7,416 nt of DNA from the NCBI GenBank assembly GCA_021807845.1, contig JAKBCM010000067.1, forward strand, positions 1-7,416. The letters run 5' to 3'. This document shows, one piece after another, positions 1 to 6,690 of this stretch (within the stretch, counting starts at the first letter, position 1; every line of letters begins with the position of its first letter). Below the pieces are notes generated by a model. That model made no database searches, was not told the DNA's origin, and saw only the letters and a program-made list of their open reading frames with translations. Source of the stretch: Pseudomonadota bacterium (GTDB lineage: Bacteria > Pseudomonadota > Gammaproteobacteria > Legionellales > Legionellaceae). The translations under genes and the position numbers were made by a program.

Positions 1-612
1 CTCAACCAAAATCAAGAAAAATTAAAACAAGAAACGCTACAACAACAATATTTGGAAAATCAAGTCAAACAGCATCAAGAACAACTCTCTCAAAATAAAC
101 ACTATCATGCCGCTTTGATCCTATCGTTGGACAAAGAAATCCAAAGCAAGCAACAGATCATGGAAGAATATAAACACAATAAAAACAACTTAACTCAATT
201 AATCCAAGCCCTTACCCAACGAGGCCTTTCTACTCAACACTACCCCTTAATACAAAGACGCCAACATTTACCAAATCCTGTACAGACATCTCCAAAAAAT
301 ATAAAAAGTCTCAATCAAGGCATTGCTTTTTTTGCCCCAGAAGGTACGCCAGTGTCTGCTGTCTATGCCGGAAAAATTGTCTTCAGTGACTGGCTAAAAG
401 GATATGGATTATTACTGATCATTGATCATGGCGCAGGATATATGACACTCTATGCACACAATCAAGCCTTATTTAAACAGAAAGGGGCTTTCGTTGATCA
501 GGGAGAAAAAATTGCTTCAGTGGGGCATACAGGCGGACTTAAAAAAAACGGTCTATACTTTGAAGTAAGACATGGTGGCAAAGCCATTCCACCCCGAGAA
601 TGGTTGTCATAA
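1..612 (+). CDS. envC: EnvC-like murein hydrolase activator, 3' part (5' end outside window)
   Basis: The reading frame is open from base 1, so the true start lies upstream; the in-frame TTG at 52 is internal. Visible are 203 residues: a Gln/Lys-rich coiled-coil region (about 1-75), a short linker, then a LytM/M23-like domain (about 100-203). The zinc ligands of active M23 peptidases are replaced: the usual HxxxD reads NQGIA (Asn105, Ala109) and the final HxH position reads GLY (184-186) in GLYFEVR. Coiled coil plus degenerate LytM domain is the hallmark of EnvC, which does not cut peptidoglycan but, in E. coli, activates the amidases AmiA and AmiB at the division septum together with FtsEX. 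It lies 12 bases upstream of ctpA on the same strand, a common gammaproteobacterial order. Family assignment is firm; which amidase it activates here is inferred. Confidence 0.9.
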   Translation, partial: LNQNQEKLKQETLQQQYLENQVKQHQEQLSQNKHYHAALILSLDKEIQSKQQIMEEYKHNKNNLTQLIQALTQRGLSTQHYPLIQRRQHLPNPVQTSPKNIKSLNQGIAFFAPEGTPVSAVYAGKIVFSDWLKGYGLLLIIDHGAGYMTLYAHNQALFKQKGAFVDQGEKIASVGHTGGLKKNGLYFEVRHGGKAIPPREWLS

Positions 613-613
613 C

Positions 614-618
614 AGGAG
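614..618 (+). promoter_or_regulatory. Shine-Dalgarno of ctpA
   Basis: AGGAG lies in the 12-base gap between the envC stop and the ctpA ATG at 625, with 6 bases of spacing. It fixes the ctpA start and supports translation from a shared envC-ctpA transcript. Confidence 0.75.
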
Positions 619-624
619 AATTTC

Positions 625-1959
625 ATGTTTAACTCTAAATTATCTCAAAATCTTCTCATCGTTTTCACAATCTTCGTACTTAGTCCCCTCCCAGCACTGG
701 CTAATACGGAATCAGCATCTGATTCTGATCAAGCCAATGGAGTTTCAATGGAAGATGTACAACGATTCTCTACGGCCATCAGCGAAATCAAAAAATATTA
801 TGTAAAACCAGTCAGCGATAAAGAATTATTTGAAAATGCCATTCGCGGTATGCTAAATGGCCTCGATCCACATTCAAGTTACCTCAATGAAACTGATTTT
901 AATGAATTACAAACCGCAACCAATGGGGAATTTGGCGGATTAGGTATCGAAGTGACCATGGAAGATGGCGTCATTAAAGTAATTACCCCACTTGTTGATA
1001 CCCCTGCTGGAAAAAGTGGCATAAAACCCGGTGATTATATCATCAAATTAGGCAATAAATCCGTACAAGGTATGACCCTTCAAGATGCAGTCAATATGAT
1101 GCGTGGTAAAGTTGGTAGTCAAATTGATTTAACGATCATCAGAAAAGGTGAATCTAAACCTTTACATTTTGCGCTGATACGAGAAAAAATTCTGATTAAA
1201 AGCGTTCAAAGCAAATTACTTGATAAACAATATGGATATGTACGCTTAACTCAGTTCCAGACGATGACTGATCAAGACATGCTAAAAGCCATTAATAACA
1301 TGAAAAAAGAAGCCGTCGGTGGCCAATTAAAAGGCTTGATTCTGGATCTACGAAACAACCCCGGCGGGCTTTTAGATTCAGCCATTCAAATTTCAGATGC
1401 ATTTCTTGGACTCGACCAAAAAGGTCATAAAGAAACCATCGTTTATACTGAAGGACGACTTCCTGGATCCAAATTTGTCGCGCTGTCAACACCAGGCGAT
1501 GTTTTAAATAAAGCGCCCATGGTCGTGCTCATCAATAATGGCTCTGCATCGGCTTCTGAAATCGTAGCTGGCGCTCTGAAAGATAACAAACGCGCCTTGA
1601 TTGTTGGAACCAAAAGCTTTGGTAAAGGCTCCGTACAAACCGTACTACCATTGGATAATAAACGAGGCATTAAATTAACTACAGCATTGTATTACACGCC
1701 TTCAGGTTCATCTATTCAAGCAAAAGGGATAGAACCCGATATCGTGGTTGAAGAAATGCTTATCCCCAAAGCAAAAGAAGAAGAAAAACGCTCTGGATTT
1801 TCAGAAGCCGACTTACAAGGACACTTACTGGTGAAAAAACAAAACAATGAAGATGCAAAAAAAGCCTTAACCCAAAATGATGAAAAGTTACTTCATGAAG
1901 ATTATCAACTCTATACCGCTCTGACTATTCTTAAAGGAATGGCCATCGCGCAACGATAA
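625..1959 (+). CDS. ctpA: S41 family C-terminal processing peptidase (CtpA/Prc family)
   Basis: A 444-residue periplasmic serine protease that trims or degrades proteins from their C-terminus; in other bacteria such enzymes help control cell-wall hydrolases and envelope turnover. A signal peptide covers about residues 1-26 (hydrophobic core, then ALA before NTES). A PDZ domain follows at about 95-175, with the carboxylate-binding loop GLGI near 105. The protease core (about 195-375) has the Ser-Lys dyad: Ser309 in GSASASE and Lys334 in SFGKGSVQ, with Gln338 completing the usual triad; Ser-Lys spacing is 25, as in characterised CTPs. The length fits the short CtpA/CTP-3 type, not the ~680-residue E. 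coli Prc. The ATG at 625 has a strong Shine-Dalgarno and gives a complete signal peptide. Position after envC suggests a joint role in septal or cell-wall maintenance, which is inferred. Confidence 0.95.
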   Translation: MFNSKLSQNLLIVFTIFVLSPLPALANTESASDSDQANGVSMEDVQRFSTAISEIKKYYVKPVSDKELFENAIRGMLNGLDPHSSYLNETDFNELQTATNGEFGGLGIEVTMEDGVIKVITPLVDTPAGKSGIKPGDYIIKLGNKSVQGMTLQDAVNMMRGKVGSQIDLTIIRKGESKPLHFALIREKILIKSVQSKLLDKQYGYVRLTQFQTMTDQDMLKAINNMKKEAVGGQLKGLILDLRNNPGGLLDSAIQISDAFLGLDQKGHKETIVYTEGRLPGSKFVALSTPGDVLNKAPMVVLINNGSASASEIVAGALKDNKRALIVGTKSFGKGSVQTVLPLDNKRGIKLTTALYYTPSGSSIQAKGIEPDIVVEEMLIPKAKEEEKRSGFSEADLQGHLLVKKQNNEDAKKALTQNDEKLLHEDYQLYTALTILKGMAIAQR

Positions 1960-1972
1960 TGCAGAGGGGTGA

Positions 1973-2003
1973 TGCGATCAGATCGACCAAAGATCCTATC
2001 GCA
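1973..2003. other. Imperfect inverted repeat in the convergent ctpA/carboxypeptidase gap
   Basis: TGCGAT (1973-1978) pairs with ATCGCA (1998-2003); inside, after a two-base mismatch on each side, GATC pairs with GATC around a 7-base loop. It lies 13 bases past the ctpA stop. No T-tract follows on either strand, so it is not a standard intrinsic terminator; it may stabilise a 3' end or be chance. The rest of the gap (1960-2115) holds only a tight AT-rich palindrome (2084-2098) and nothing gene-like. Confidence 0.3.
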
Positions 2004-2115
2004 GGAAAGTGAAAAATTGTTTTACAAGATAGTAACAGCAGTAAAGAAACAAAAAATAGACATCCAACTTCGCCATTCATTGCATCTTTATTAAAGATCT
2101 TACTTTTGTCCAGTT

Positions 2116-3483
2116 TTAACAAAAAGGCTTGGAATAAATGAAGCGATCCAAAAGATCAAGCATAAAACCCGGTTGATCGAGCGGCGCAATATGTCCGGCA
2201 TCATGAATTTTCACTTGTGTCAAACCAGAAGAAGAACGAACAAACCCCGCTATATCGTTATTTACCCGCCAAATACACGTTGGTGCTTCTGTAAACTGAT
2301 GCTCTTTAGACCATGGCAGTGCTGAAAGCCACAAATTCGTTCCCATAAAATTTGAGTCTGTACCATCAAGCAAACCATTATAAATCATCACCTGAATATT
2401 GTTATTCAACAATTGAGGATAAAGTTCCGCAACAGAATCTTGCTCACCAACAACTAACTGATCACCAACGTTTTGATCAAAAGTTGAATAAGGCTTAACA
2501 CGCGGGTCCACATGCAATGCTGCGCGAACACTGGGCTGATTTAAATAAGTTATCATCCAATGATTATCCAGTTCTTTACACTTAGAAATATTGACAAGCG
2601 TTGAACAGCCACTGGATTGCTTAATTAACTCTTGCATCTTTATACACAATGTATTGGCAAGAAAGGATGATGGTTTATGCTTTTTAATTTCATCAGCGCA
2701 TTGTTGATATAATTCAACCACTTTCTGGCGTATATTTTGATCAACAAGTCCATGACTGTAAGCAAAATCAGCATCGCTTGCTTGTTGAACCAGTGGATTA
2801 ACAAAACCATCACCAATCAAAATCCCTTTTAAGGGAATAGCCCCCTCTACCTTATTCTTCTCCAAAATTCTCACCGCCAATTGAGGAATATATTTCCCTG
2901 CATACGATTGCCCTGCAATATAGAGAGGGCTAGATAACAGCTCAGGATATCGATCATAAAAATGCCGTAAAGCTTCATACAATTGATCCATCGCTTCGGA
3001 TTCATTTGCAAACGATCCCTTGTTTCCATAAGAAAAGCCTACCCCTGCTGGTTGATCAATCACTAAATAATGTGCTTTTTCAGTCCAAGAAATTTGTCGA
3101 GGCTCTAGCGTTAAATCATCCTTGACAACATAAGGCCCATTTTCAAAAAAAAAGCCATACAAACTCGATGAGCCGGGTCCCCCATTCAACCACAATACAA
3201 GCGGTATATTTGGCGCATGTGTCCGACTTTCAACAAACCAATAAAATAAACTTGAAGGAGATGCTTTTGCTTGAGAAGTAATGGGTAAATGACCAGCAAG
3301 CTCAATGTCAGTCACACATCCATAACCTGGCAGCTTAGTCACCCGGTCAGAAGACTCAATGACTGCTTTTGTCAAAATAGACGAACGATGTGATGAACAT
3401 TTCTGTGCCATACTCATTGGTACAACAGAGACAAGAATACCCATAGCCAAAACAATGGGTAATAAGACAGACAATCGTTTCAT
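2116..3483 (-). CDS. Exported serine carboxypeptidase, peptidase family S10
   Basis: A 455-residue serine carboxypeptidase that would remove C-terminal amino acids from peptides, best at acidic pH in characterised members. Residues 1-26 form a signal peptide (basic MKR, hydrophobic core, MSMA before QKCSS), so it is exported. Family landmarks in order: LNGGPGSSS (about 99-107), FFENGP with Glu114, nucleophile Ser193 in GQSYAGKY, the LNQPSVRAALHV stretch (about 314), Asp373 in YNGLLD, and His431 in DAGHIAPLDQP, giving an intact Ser-Asp-His triad. The signature Glu before the nucleophile is Gln192. Eight cysteines fit a disulfide-bonded extracytoplasmic enzyme. The start at 3483 is preferred over the in-frame ATG at 3504 because AGGAG lies 6 bases before it and the signal peptide then begins at its basic end. 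It follows pmbA by 30 bases. S10 enzymes are mainly eukaryotic but occur in Legionella; substrate unknown, with acquisition from a eukaryote a possibility rather than shown. Confidence 0.93.
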   Translation of the reverse strand: MKRLSVLLPIVLAMGILVSVVPMSMAQKCSSHRSSILTKAVIESSDRVTKLPGYGCVTDIELAGHLPITSQAKASPSSLFYWFVESRTHAPNIPLVLWLNGGPGSSSLYGFFFENGPYVVKDDLTLEPRQISWTEKAHYLVIDQPAGVGFSYGNKGSFANESEAMDQLYEALRHFYDRYPELLSSPLYIAGQSYAGKYIPQLAVRILEKNKVEGAIPLKGILIGDGFVNPLVQQASDADFAYSHGLVDQNIRQKVVELYQQCADEIKKHKPSSFLANTLCIKMQELIKQSSGCSTLVNISKCKELDNHWMITYLNQPSVRAALHVDPRVKPYSTFDQNVGDQLVVGEQDSVAELYPQLLNNNIQVMIYNGLLDGTDSNFMGTNLWLSALPWSKEHQFTEAPTCIWRVNNDIAGFVRSSSGLTQVKIHDAGHIAPLDQPGFMLDLLDRFIYSKPFC

Positions 3484-3489
3484 AGCACT

Positions 3490-3494
3490 CTCCT
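3490..3494 (-). promoter_or_regulatory. Shine-Dalgarno deciding the carboxypeptidase start
   Basis: Read on the minus strand the sequence is AGGAG, then six bases, then ATG at 3483. The upstream in-frame ATG at 3504 has no comparable site, so translation most likely begins at 3483. Confidence 0.7.
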
Positions 3495-3513
3495 GAAAAT
3501 CCAATTTTCAAAC

Positions 3514-4872
3514 TTAAGCACCACCAATCATCATTTTGTCAATCAATACCGAACCACACTTGGTGGGGATATTAGGATTCACATCCGCACCCACTGCGAT
3601 AATCCCGCGAAACATGTCTTTTAAATTACTTGCAATCGTAATTTCTTCAACCGGATATTGAATCTTCCCACCCTCAACCCAAAATCCCGTTGCTCCCCGC
3701 GAATAATCCCCTGTCAAACCATTGACACCTTGCCCCATCAACTCAGTCACCAGAAGACCTGTACCCATTAGAGAGAGTAATTCTTGAAAATCACCCGCCG
3801 TCGGATCAACGGTTAAATTAAACACACCGCCACTATTGGCTGTCGTTTCCAATCCTAATCGACGTGCAGAATAACTTCCTAACACATATTGGCAAATACG
3901 CCCATCCTCAACGATGACATTCGCTCGTGTCAACACCCCCTCACCATCAAAAGGAGCACTGCCTAACCCCTGCAACAAATGCGGTTGTTCATGCACACGA
4001 AATCCGGCTGGAAAAACCTGCTGGCCGATTGAATCCAGTAAAAATGAATTTTTCCGATATAAATTTGCACCACTGATTGCATTAATAAAAGCGCCAAACA
4101 ACCCACTAGATATCCGAGATGAAAACAAAACTTTCGCAGTTTGTGTTTTAATCTTCCTTGCCCCCAACCGACTGACCGCTCTTTCTGCCGCTTGTCGTGC
4201 AATTTGAGCATCTGATAACAAATCTTTGGGATGTCGCACTGTTGAATAATCATAATCACGTTGCATTGACTCCCCTTCCTGGGCAATAAGAGAGCAACTT
4301 ATCGTATGACGGCTACTATTCACCACCCCTTCACGCCCAAAACTATCGGCAAAGCCATTACAGAATGTATAAGTCGATAGACTTACCCCATCAGAATTGG
4401 TTATCCGTTTATCAAAGGCCATTGCTTGTTGCTCACATACCCGAGCACGCTCAATAGCCTCTGAAGGTGTAATTGACCAAGGATGGCACAAATTCAACTC
4501 AGGATAATCGTTATTGACCAATTTTTTATCCGCTAAGCCAAAGCAAGGATCCGCCGCACTGACCTGTGCGATTTCACATGCGGCAGAAACCATCGAAGCT
4601 AATGAAGTCATAGAGGTATCTGTACTACTCGCACTTCCTTGAGATTGTCCAAAATAAACCCCGACACTTACCCCTTTTGCTTCATGAAAAGCCAATGTTT
4701 CAACTTCACCCATCCGAACATCGGTTGAAAACCCATTCTCCTGATTCACTGCAACACAAGCATCAGTCGCTCCCTGTTGGCGAGCGAGTAACAACACTTC
4801 TTGCATTAATTCCTTCAACTCATGGATTGACTTGAGTGGGGTCCTATTGCTATTTTGAAGTGTTTTTTGCAT
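3514..4872 (-). CDS. pmbA: PmbA/TldE, subunit of the TldD-TldE metallopeptidase
   Basis: About 452 residues, matching E. coli PmbA/TldE closely in length and motif order: GEVE (about 55-58), GSASSTD (79-85), DKRITN (about 154), NSFLLDS (about 275), and the highly conserved C-terminal block MGTGLLVTELMGQG followed by GDYSRGATGFWVE (about 369-400). TldE forms a cytoplasmic heterodimer with TldD; TldD carries the zinc-binding HExxxH motif, and none is visible here, as expected. In E. coli the pair cleaves unfolded peptides and is needed for microcin B17 maturation and CcdA degradation. tldD is not in the window, nor is yjgA, a frequent pmbA neighbour. The start is placed at the ATG at 4872, which has GAG six bases before it; the in-frame ATG at 4878 has GAG directly abutting and is less likely. 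The carboxypeptidase gene 30 bases downstream suggests co-transcription. Confidence 0.95.
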   Translation of the reverse strand: MQKTLQNSNRTPLKSIHELKELMQEVLLLARQQGATDACVAVNQENGFSTDVRMGEVETLAFHEAKGVSVGVYFGQSQGSASSTDTSMTSLASMVSAACEIAQVSAADPCFGLADKKLVNNDYPELNLCHPWSITPSEAIERARVCEQQAMAFDKRITNSDGVSLSTYTFCNGFADSFGREGVVNSSRHTISCSLIAQEGESMQRDYDYSTVRHPKDLLSDAQIARQAAERAVSRLGARKIKTQTAKVLFSSRISSGLFGAFINAISGANLYRKNSFLLDSIGQQVFPAGFRVHEQPHLLQGLGSAPFDGEGVLTRANVIVEDGRICQYVLGSYSARRLGLETTANSGGVFNLTVDPTAGDFQELLSLMGTGLLVTELMGQGVNGLTGDYSRGATGFWVEGGKIQYPVEEITIASNLKDMFRGIIAVGADVNPNIPTKCGSVLIDKMMIGGA

Positions 4873-4894
4873 GATCATCTCGCTTAAATATGAA
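4867..4894 (+). promoter_or_regulatory. Possible promoter for the NAGPA-domain gene in the divergent gap
   Basis: TTGCAT (4867-4872) and TATGAA (4889-4894) are separated by 16 bases on the + strand, placing initiation near 4901. The -35 element would overlap the first codons of pmbA. Only about 50 bases separate the two divergent starts, so the two promoters must overlap each other or the coding regions. No convincing minus-strand promoter for pmbA stands out here (TATATT at 4894-4899, read on the minus strand, is a weak -10 candidate). Confidence 0.3.
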
Positions 4895-4922
4895 ATATAG
4901 GTAAGAAGGATACTCGATAACT

Positions 4923-5696
4923 ATGCCAAGGCAAATACCAAACATATTAAATTCAACATTTCTTGCCTCGTTCATCGTCCTATTGATTTTTTTTCCTGTT
5001 ACAAAAGCGCTGGCCAGAGCCTGGCAAAAAGTGGCTCCTGGGCTAGTCTATCAAGATCTTATCGCTAACCCATTAACCCCTTGGGCCCATATTCATGCGT
5101 TTCAAATTGACCTCAAACAATACCGGTTAGACCTGATAACTGCAAAGGACCTTTCAAAAGAACAAGCATCGATTACCGAATTAGCTCGAAAAAGTCGGGC
5201 ATTAATCGCTATTAATGGCGGATTTTTTGATAACAAATTTCGTCCTTTAGGTTTACGCATTAATCAACAACAAGAACATAATCCTATAAGGCGAATAAGT
5301 TGGTGGGGTGTTTTTATGATTAAAAATAACACACCCAGCATCGTTAGATCTCACGAATACCAACACAATGACCAGATACAATTTGCTGTACAAAGCGGTC
5401 CTCGACTTATTATTAATGGCTACATTCCTCATCTACGGCCTGGAATAGCTGAACGGTCTGCTTTGGGAATCGATCGACACAACAAGCTCATCGTACTCGT
5501 CACTGATAAAGCCATGATAACAACGACTGAACTCGCACAGCTCATGAAAGCAGCGCCGCTAAACTGTGTCAATGCCCTAAACCTGGATGGGGGCAGTTCA
5601 AGTCAACTCATTGCTCGTCTTCCTTCATTTCGATTGAATGTCCATGGTTATTCTAACCTTAGTGATGCCATAGTGATAAAATCAAAAAATGATTGA
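4923..5696 (+). CDS. Exported phosphodiester glycosidase domain protein (NAGPA/DUF2233 family)
   Basis: A 257-residue protein with a signal peptide (hydrophobic core about 12-27, probable cleavage after ALA near 31) and one NAGPA-type domain. Landmarks: AINGGFF (96-102), SGPRLI (148-153), ERSALGID (167-174) and LNLDGGSSSQL (209-219), the conserved set of this family, named after the mammalian enzyme that uncovers mannose-6-phosphate by removing GlcNAc from a phosphodiester. Bacterial members are exported or surface proteins believed to cut sugar phosphodiesters in cell-wall or capsule polymers; the substrate here is unknown. The start is the only in-frame ATG giving a signal peptide, and an in-frame stop at 4902-4904 limits extension; the Shine-Dalgarno AAGGA (4906-4910) sits 12 bases away, longer than usual, which may mean modest translation. 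It is divergent from pmbA, and the next + strand gene has its own promoter, so it is probably monocistronic. Confidence 0.88.
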   Translation: MPRQIPNILNSTFLASFIVLLIFFPVTKALARAWQKVAPGLVYQDLIANPLTPWAHIHAFQIDLKQYRLDLITAKDLSKEQASITELARKSRALIAINGGFFDNKFRPLGLRINQQQEHNPIRRISWWGVFMIKNNTPSIVRSHEYQHNDQIQFAVQSGPRLIINGYIPHLRPGIAERSALGIDRHNKLIVLVTDKAMITTTELAQLMKAAPLNCVNALNLDGGSSSQLIARLPSFRLNVHGYSNLSDAIVIKSKND

Positions 5697-5721
5697 CTAA
5701 ATAATAAACTTTATTTATTGT
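5693..5721 (+). promoter_or_regulatory. Probable sigma70-type promoter of the first NWFQ-block gene
   Basis: TTGACT (5693-5698) overlaps the stop codon of the upstream gene and is followed, after 17 bases, by TATTGT (5716-5721). The first element matches TTGACA at five of six positions, the second matches TATAAT at four, and spacing is optimal. Predicted initiation near 5728 leaves a leader of about 24 bases before the ATG at 5752. The intervening AT-rich dyad around 5702-5719 might also act as a weak terminator for the upstream gene. Confidence 0.45.
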
Positions 5722-5751
5722 ATCCTTGTCATGATTGACCATGGAGACATG

Positions 5752-6453
5752 ATGCCAACCCCTATCTATCACAAACAGATTGTAAAGCTTCGCGCTTATG
5801 CTCTTGGCCTCAACTGGTTTCAACAATTGTTCTTTCCAACCACGGTCATGAATGAATTACGCCAATATTCAGCCACGAGTCATAATCATACTAAAGCGTT
5901 CAAGGTTTACTTCGCATTATCTCAAAGTAACAGTCTGCTAGACTGGATTGGGAGATTATTTCTATCCAAGTTCAGGCGATTTTCGCAGAAAATATTGACT
6001 CAAACCATCATCAATTTGAATCCTCTCACTGAAACAACGTTTATTGAACAAATTCACAAAGAAGAACGCTTAAAAATACAACTATCATCGACTTTTCACC
6101 CCCCTACAATGCAACCAAATCCAACAATCAAAATAGCTCAACCACAAATGCGTCAAAGCACAAAACCACCTACACCTAGATCCCCAATTACATCGGCTCT
6201 GCCGCCATCCCCAAAGATCGCCTCCATTCATCAAGCTCCCCAACCATTACGCAAAGAAGGGATGACCAGTCCCGTAACAACTTTAGCAGTGGTTCAACCT
6301 CCAAATGATCCTCTGCCCCCTACACATGAAGAAAAACCTATTCCTCAACAAACTCCTGGAGAAAAACCAACACATTATTCAAATCCAGTAGAAATAAAAA
6401 AAGATATTTCCCTGCCTAAGACACAAGAAAAAACTAAAGCCTATTGTTGCTGA
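5752..6453 (+). CDS. Unrecognised protein with NWFQQLFFP block, Pro-rich tail and C-terminal Cys-Cys
   Basis: I do not recognise this gene. The 233-residue product has no signal peptide. Residues about 10-85 are basic and hydrophobic, probably helical, and contain NWFQQLFFP (21-29) and ALSQSN (55-60). These align without gaps to the gene starting at 6691, with 20 identities in 48 positions by hand count. Residues about 90-112 form a charged linker. The tail (about 116-233) is rich in Pro, Thr, Ser, Gln and Lys with repeated PP steps, and is probably disordered. The protein ends KAYCC, its only cysteines. The start at 5752 is chosen because GGAG (5743-5746) lies five bases before it, the same arrangement as in the downstream paralogue; the ATG at 5731 has no such site. 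A secreted effector role is conceivable given the architecture and likely Legionellales origin, but nothing here proves it. The frame continues open after the TGA. Confidence 0.7.
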   Translation: MPTPIYHKQIVKLRAYALGLNWFQQLFFPTTVMNELRQYSATSHNHTKAFKVYFALSQSNSLLDWIGRLFLSKFRRFSQKILTQTIINLNPLTETTFIEQIHKEERLKIQLSSTFHPPTMQPNPTIKIAQPQMRQSTKPPTPRSPITSALPPSPKIASIHQAPQPLRKEGMTSPVTTLAVVQPPNDPLPPTHEEKPIPQQTPGEKPTHYSNPVEIKKDISLPKTQEKTKAYCC

Positions 6454-6561
6454 TCTTCTGGACTTCTAAATACCCGTAGTGGCCATGCTTCGGTACTTGT
6501 GGGTAATGATATGATCGCGCGGCACGTCGGCATTGTAGGACCAATTGTCAACACACCCTAA
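6454..6561 (+). other. GC-richer patch, open in frame after the TGA: possible lost C-terminal segment
   Basis: In the same frame as the upstream gene, 35 sense codons follow the TGA before TAA at 6559-6561. The potential peptide includes SGHASVLVGNDMIARHVGIV, which looks protein-like with alternating hydrophobic residues; the other two + frames close almost at once. Bases 6471-6545 are about 53% GC (40 of 75), above the surroundings. A 35-codon open run is not improbable by chance, and the reverse strand is also open here, so this could equally be a decayed gene tail, a fragment of a dispersed repeat, or noncoding sequence. Confidence 0.3.
6471..6505 (+). other. Imperfect hairpin downstream of the TGA at 6451
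   Basis: TACCCGTAGT (6471-6480) can pair with ACTTGTGGGTA (6495-6505), using two G-U pairs and one bulged T, around a 14-base loop. No T-tract follows, so it is not a classical intrinsic terminator. It begins 18 bases after the stop codon and could protect the mRNA 3' end; it may also be chance. Confidence 0.3.
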
Positions 6562-6629
6562 TCTAAATGAGCTGCTGTATCATAAGAATCATCATTCTTT
6601 ACGATCTGTGAATATTATTGTCGACTTGC

Positions 6630-6657
6630 TTGCATTATTAATAGATTTGCATTATTA
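6630..6657 (+). repeat. 11-base direct repeat, 17-base period
   Basis: TTGCATTATTA occurs at 6630-6640 and again, identically, at 6647-6657. A partial third copy, TTGCA, follows at 6659-6663. The copies lie on and between the predicted -35 and -10 elements of the downstream gene, so they may be regulator-binding half-sites, although AT-rich sequence makes short repeats easier by chance. Confidence 0.5.
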
Positions 6658-6658
6658 T
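6630..6658 (+). promoter_or_regulatory. Probable sigma70-type promoter of the second NWFQ-block gene
   Basis: TTGCAT (6630-6635), 17 bases, then TATTAT (6653-6658), a five-of-six match to TATAAT. Initiation near 6665 would leave a leader of about 26 bases containing GGAG five bases before the ATG. The downstream gene can therefore be expressed independently of its paralogue. Confidence 0.5.
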
Positions 6659-6690
6659 TTGCAAACTTTTTCGTCAATAATGGAGCTAAT

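Larger units (their letters stand above)
6562..6690 (+). promoter_or_regulatory. AT-rich regulatory region upstream of the second NWFQ-block gene
   Basis: No gene is supported here. The only long open frame across it starts at a TTG (6545), is AT-rich, lacks a good ribosome site and overlaps the next start. The region holds a six-base dyad AAGAAT-CATC-ATTCTT (6584-6599), an 11-base direct repeat, a promoter candidate at 6630-6658, and the Shine-Dalgarno GGAG at 6682-6685, five bases before the ATG at 6691. Confidence 0.5.

Noticed and set aside
541..550. A-tract A AAA AAC in envC, a potential -1 frameshift heptamer
   Set aside because: A -1 shift would meet a stop after a few codons, removing the end of the LytM domain; no downstream structure or useful product is evident.
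1973..2098. Bidirectional intrinsic terminator between ctpA and the carboxypeptidase gene
   Set aside because: The inverted repeats are imperfect or have no loop, and none is followed by a T-tract on either strand.
3147..3155. Nine-base homopolymer in the carboxypeptidase gene as a phase-variation tract
   Set aside because: It encodes the family-typical Phe-rich step just before ENGP and the frame is intact; one short tract alone does not support phase variation.
5731..5751. Upstream ATG at 5731 as start of the first NWFQ-block gene
   Set aside because: It lacks a Shine-Dalgarno and lies almost on the predicted transcription start; GGAG at 5743-5746 points to 5752.
6451..6505. TGA as a selenocysteine codon with the downstream hairpin as SECIS
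   Set aside because: The hairpin begins 18 bases after the TGA, is imperfect with a 14-base loop, and nothing suggests selenoprotein machinery or a selenoprotein family; a plain stop codon is far simpler.
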